A DNA stretch of 64,000 nucleotides from Enterococcus termitis (GTDB lineage: Bacteria > Bacillota > Bacilli > Lactobacillales > Enterococcaceae). The stretch covers positions 62,001 to 126,000 of the forward strand of contig NZ_MIJY01000034.1 in the NCBI RefSeq assembly GCF_001730305.1. Reading direction: 5' to 3'. The stretch's first letter is position 1. The number at the start of each line of letters is the position of its first letter. This document shows, in pieces, positions 62,778 to 64,000 of this stretch. Under the pieces are notes generated by a model. It did no database searches and had not been told where the DNA came from. It saw nothing but the letters and a program-made list of their open reading frames with translations. The position numbers and the translations under genes are program-made.

Positions 62778-63041
62778 ATGGGCAAAATTGCTTCAAGTAC
62801 GTCATCAGCGGGTGCAGCAATTGTAGGAATTACCTCAATTGCTGTTCAAAAAGGACAACAAGTTTCTTTAGGAAAAAGTACCATATCCAGCATGAAAACA
62901 GGTATAGAGATAAATAATCAATTATTAACCGATTTTTCTGAATTAGTAGAGTGTGTCAAAAAACAAAGTGAAAAATTCCCAAAAATTGCAGAACTAATTG
63001 CACTTAGAGATAGTCAGATTAAATTTGAAGGAAGTGACTAG
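62778..63041 (+). CDS. Type VII secretion LXG-associated helical protein (Lap1/DUF3130-like)
   Basis: 87 residues from the ATG at 62778, which has AAGGAG eight bases upstream; the GTG at 62769 overlaps that site. It is a small helical protein resembling the TIGR04197/DUF3130 group found just upstream of LXG toxins (GKIASSTSSAGAAIVGI, IEINNQLLTDFSELVECVKK). In Streptococcus intermedius such Lap1 proteins bind the LXG domain and target the toxin to the type VIIb machinery. The next gene starts 1 bp after its stop. Confidence 0.78.
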   Translation: MGKIASSTSSAGAAIVGITSIAVQKGQQVSLGKSTISSMKTGIEINNQLLTDFSELVECVKKQSEKFPKIAELIALRDSQIKFEGSD

Positions 63042-63042
63042 A

Positions 63043-63405
63043 TTGGAAAAGAACAATCCAGAACAAGAGCAGAAAGTCTATAATCAAAAAATCAGAAAAA
63101 AAGAAAATCAAATGGATGATTTAGCCAATGAAAAGCGGAAAATAGAAAGTGTGCTTTCTGAACTAGAAGCTGACCTTCACAGAGGCTTTCGGCAACTCTC
63201 TGAGTTAAATGAAGAACAAGCACGATACGGAAATACTCAAAATTTATGGGAACTAAGAAAAAATGAAGAACAATCTCACATTATTCAGCAAAAGCTACAA
63301 GAATCAAACGAGCAAATTGCTTTGGCTTATAAAAAAGAAACGAAGGTGTTGGATGATGAACGAGAAACACTTTACAAGAAGAGGAGTGAAATTTCTTGGG
63401 ACTAA
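63043..63405 (+). CDS. LXG-associated coiled-coil protein (Lap2/DUF3958-like)
   Basis: 120 residues from a TTG at 63043 preceded by GAAGGAAG; an in-frame TTG at 62998 lies inside the preceding gene. Almost the whole protein is a charged coiled coil (MDDLANEKRKIESVLSELEA, NEEQSHIIQQKLQESNEQIA). Its position between a Lap1-like and an LXG gene, with size and composition, matches the DUF3958 (Lap2) partners of LXG toxins. It probably helps present the toxin for type VIIb export. Confidence 0.75.
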   Translation: MEKNNPEQEQKVYNQKIRKKENQMDDLANEKRKIESVLSELEADLHRGFRQLSELNEEQARYGNTQNLWELRKNEEQSHIIQQKLQESNEQIALAYKKETKVLDDERETLYKKRSEISWD

Positions 63406-64000
63406 TTTATTCAAGTACTGAATCTAGTGAATTAATGAATGCTTTATCTAAAAATTTAGCTAGCGGAAAAGAAGCCACTAGTCAATTGAAAAGTGGAAGC
63501 CAAAGAGTTGTTTCAGCAGTGGATGGACACACGTTAGCAGGTGCGGCGTATACCGCGGGAAAAGGATTATTTAGCGATTTAATTATTCCTACCATTACAC
63601 GTGTCACAACGGCAATTGATACTATTGAGCAAGAATTACAAAAATATACAACAGCAGATTCCTCTATTTCAAACGAAGGGTATTTGGATGAAGATTCACT
63701 AAGTCAACAGATTGCGATAAAGAAAGCAATGAAAGCATCTGTAGATGCGACGTCTTATTTTGTGAAATATCAAACAATGCGTAACCCTGTAGCAAGCCTG
63801 TTAGATGCCTTATTTGATGCTCAAAGAAATTTAAATCAAATATCAGAAAGATTCCAACAAGATATTGATGAGTTAACGAAAAAATTACAAAAATTGCATG
63901 ATTTTTCTTCTCAAACGAATGGCTTATTTAGTACTAGCTTAAGTGATATGAAACTAGCGATGCAAGGTATTTTAATATTAAACAATACAACAATTAATAG
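63396..64000 (+). CDS. LXG-domain type VIIb toxin (partial, C-terminus beyond window)
   Basis: The frame is open from a TTG at 63396 (GAGGAG nine bases upstream) to the window end, 201 codons. It begins LGLIYSSTESSELMNALSKN and continues as a helical LXG domain (VSAVDGHTLAGAAYTAGKGL, ISERFQQDIDELTKKLQKLH). The domain is the export and pairing part, so the toxic C-terminal domain and the usual immunity gene lie to the right. The start overlaps the Lap2-like gene by 10 bp. Type VIIb LXG proteins are known antibacterial toxins. Confidence 0.82.
   Translation, partial: MGLIYSSTESSELMNALSKNLASGKEATSQLKSGSQRVVSAVDGHTLAGAAYTAGKGLFSDLIIPTITRVTTAIDTIEQELQKYTTADSSISNEGYLDEDSLSQQIAIKKAMKASVDATSYFVKYQTMRNPVASLLDALFDAQRNLNQISERFQQDIDELTKKLQKLHDFSSQTNGLFSTSLSDMKLAMQGILILNNTTIN

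Overview
The window is low-GC Firmicute DNA with strong AGGAGG-type ribosome binding sites. It carries mannose-family and glucose/trehalose-type PTS systems, GH65 phosphorylases, serine recombinases of enterococcal type and a type VIIb (LXG) cargo module. Together these point to Enterococcus or a close Lactobacillales relative; the genus is an inference from gene content, as no rRNA or tRNA gene was seen. Most genes before 48 kb lie on the minus strand.

Region by region: (1) 1-4.4 kb: a membrane-anchored GH3-type beta-glycosidase running off the left edge, and an AraC regulator fused to a degenerate GH39-like barrel. (2) 4.5-9.3 kb: marR plus a heterodimeric ABC exporter behind one consensus promoter with a 13+1+13 bp operator. 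(3) 9.4-10.4 kb: MsrA with a helical N-terminal extension. (4) 10.5-17.1 kb: a mannose-family PTS (IIB, IIC, IID, IIA) with two cupin-type glucose-6-phosphate isomerase homologues, a mannose-6-phosphate isomerase fusion and a GntR regulator with two matching operator candidates. (5) 17.1-21.8 kb: a IIBC PTS permease and second GntR gene, divergent from an SGNH esterase and an alpha/beta hydrolase. Three copies of a TTTGTTTAAACAAA-like operator lie between the two transcripts.

(6) 21.8-34.3 kb is the most interesting block. Two related serine recombinases in opposite orientation bracket a surface-fibre locus: an ER-type SipW signal peptidase with a lysine-rich tail, three TasA/BsaA-like proteins, one LPXTG protein, a von Willebrand A protein, a short Rgg-like regulator and a secreted ten-domain SpaA/Cna_B protein. 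No pilin sortase is present, so the natural model is a SipW-dependent matrix fibre rather than a classical sortase pilus. (7) 34.6-38.4 kb: a membrane-anchored orphan and a trio containing a glutathionylspermidine-synthase-like ATP-grasp protein and a multipass membrane protein.

(8) 38.4-48.8 kb: disaccharide uptake and phosphorolysis: two GH65 phosphorylases, a binding protein with two permeases, a LacI repressor, and a divergent beta-phosphoglucomutase. AAAACGTTTT-type operators sit at each of the three inferred transcript starts. (9) 48.8-56 kb: a metallophosphoesterase, an ABC-2 exporter whose ATPase has an altered Walker A motif, and a MalT-like LuxR regulator. (10) 56-62 kb: a decayed zone with ABC, IS256 and aldo/keto reductase remnants. 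It is followed by a redox cluster (two lipoprotein flavodoxins, an NAD(P)-binding protein, an NTF2-like protein, an aldo/keto reductase) with two near-identical 19-bp-spacer promoters of the MerR-activated kind. (11) 62.7-64 kb: the start of a type VIIb LXG toxin module (Lap1-like, Lap2-like, LXG toxin cut by the window edge).
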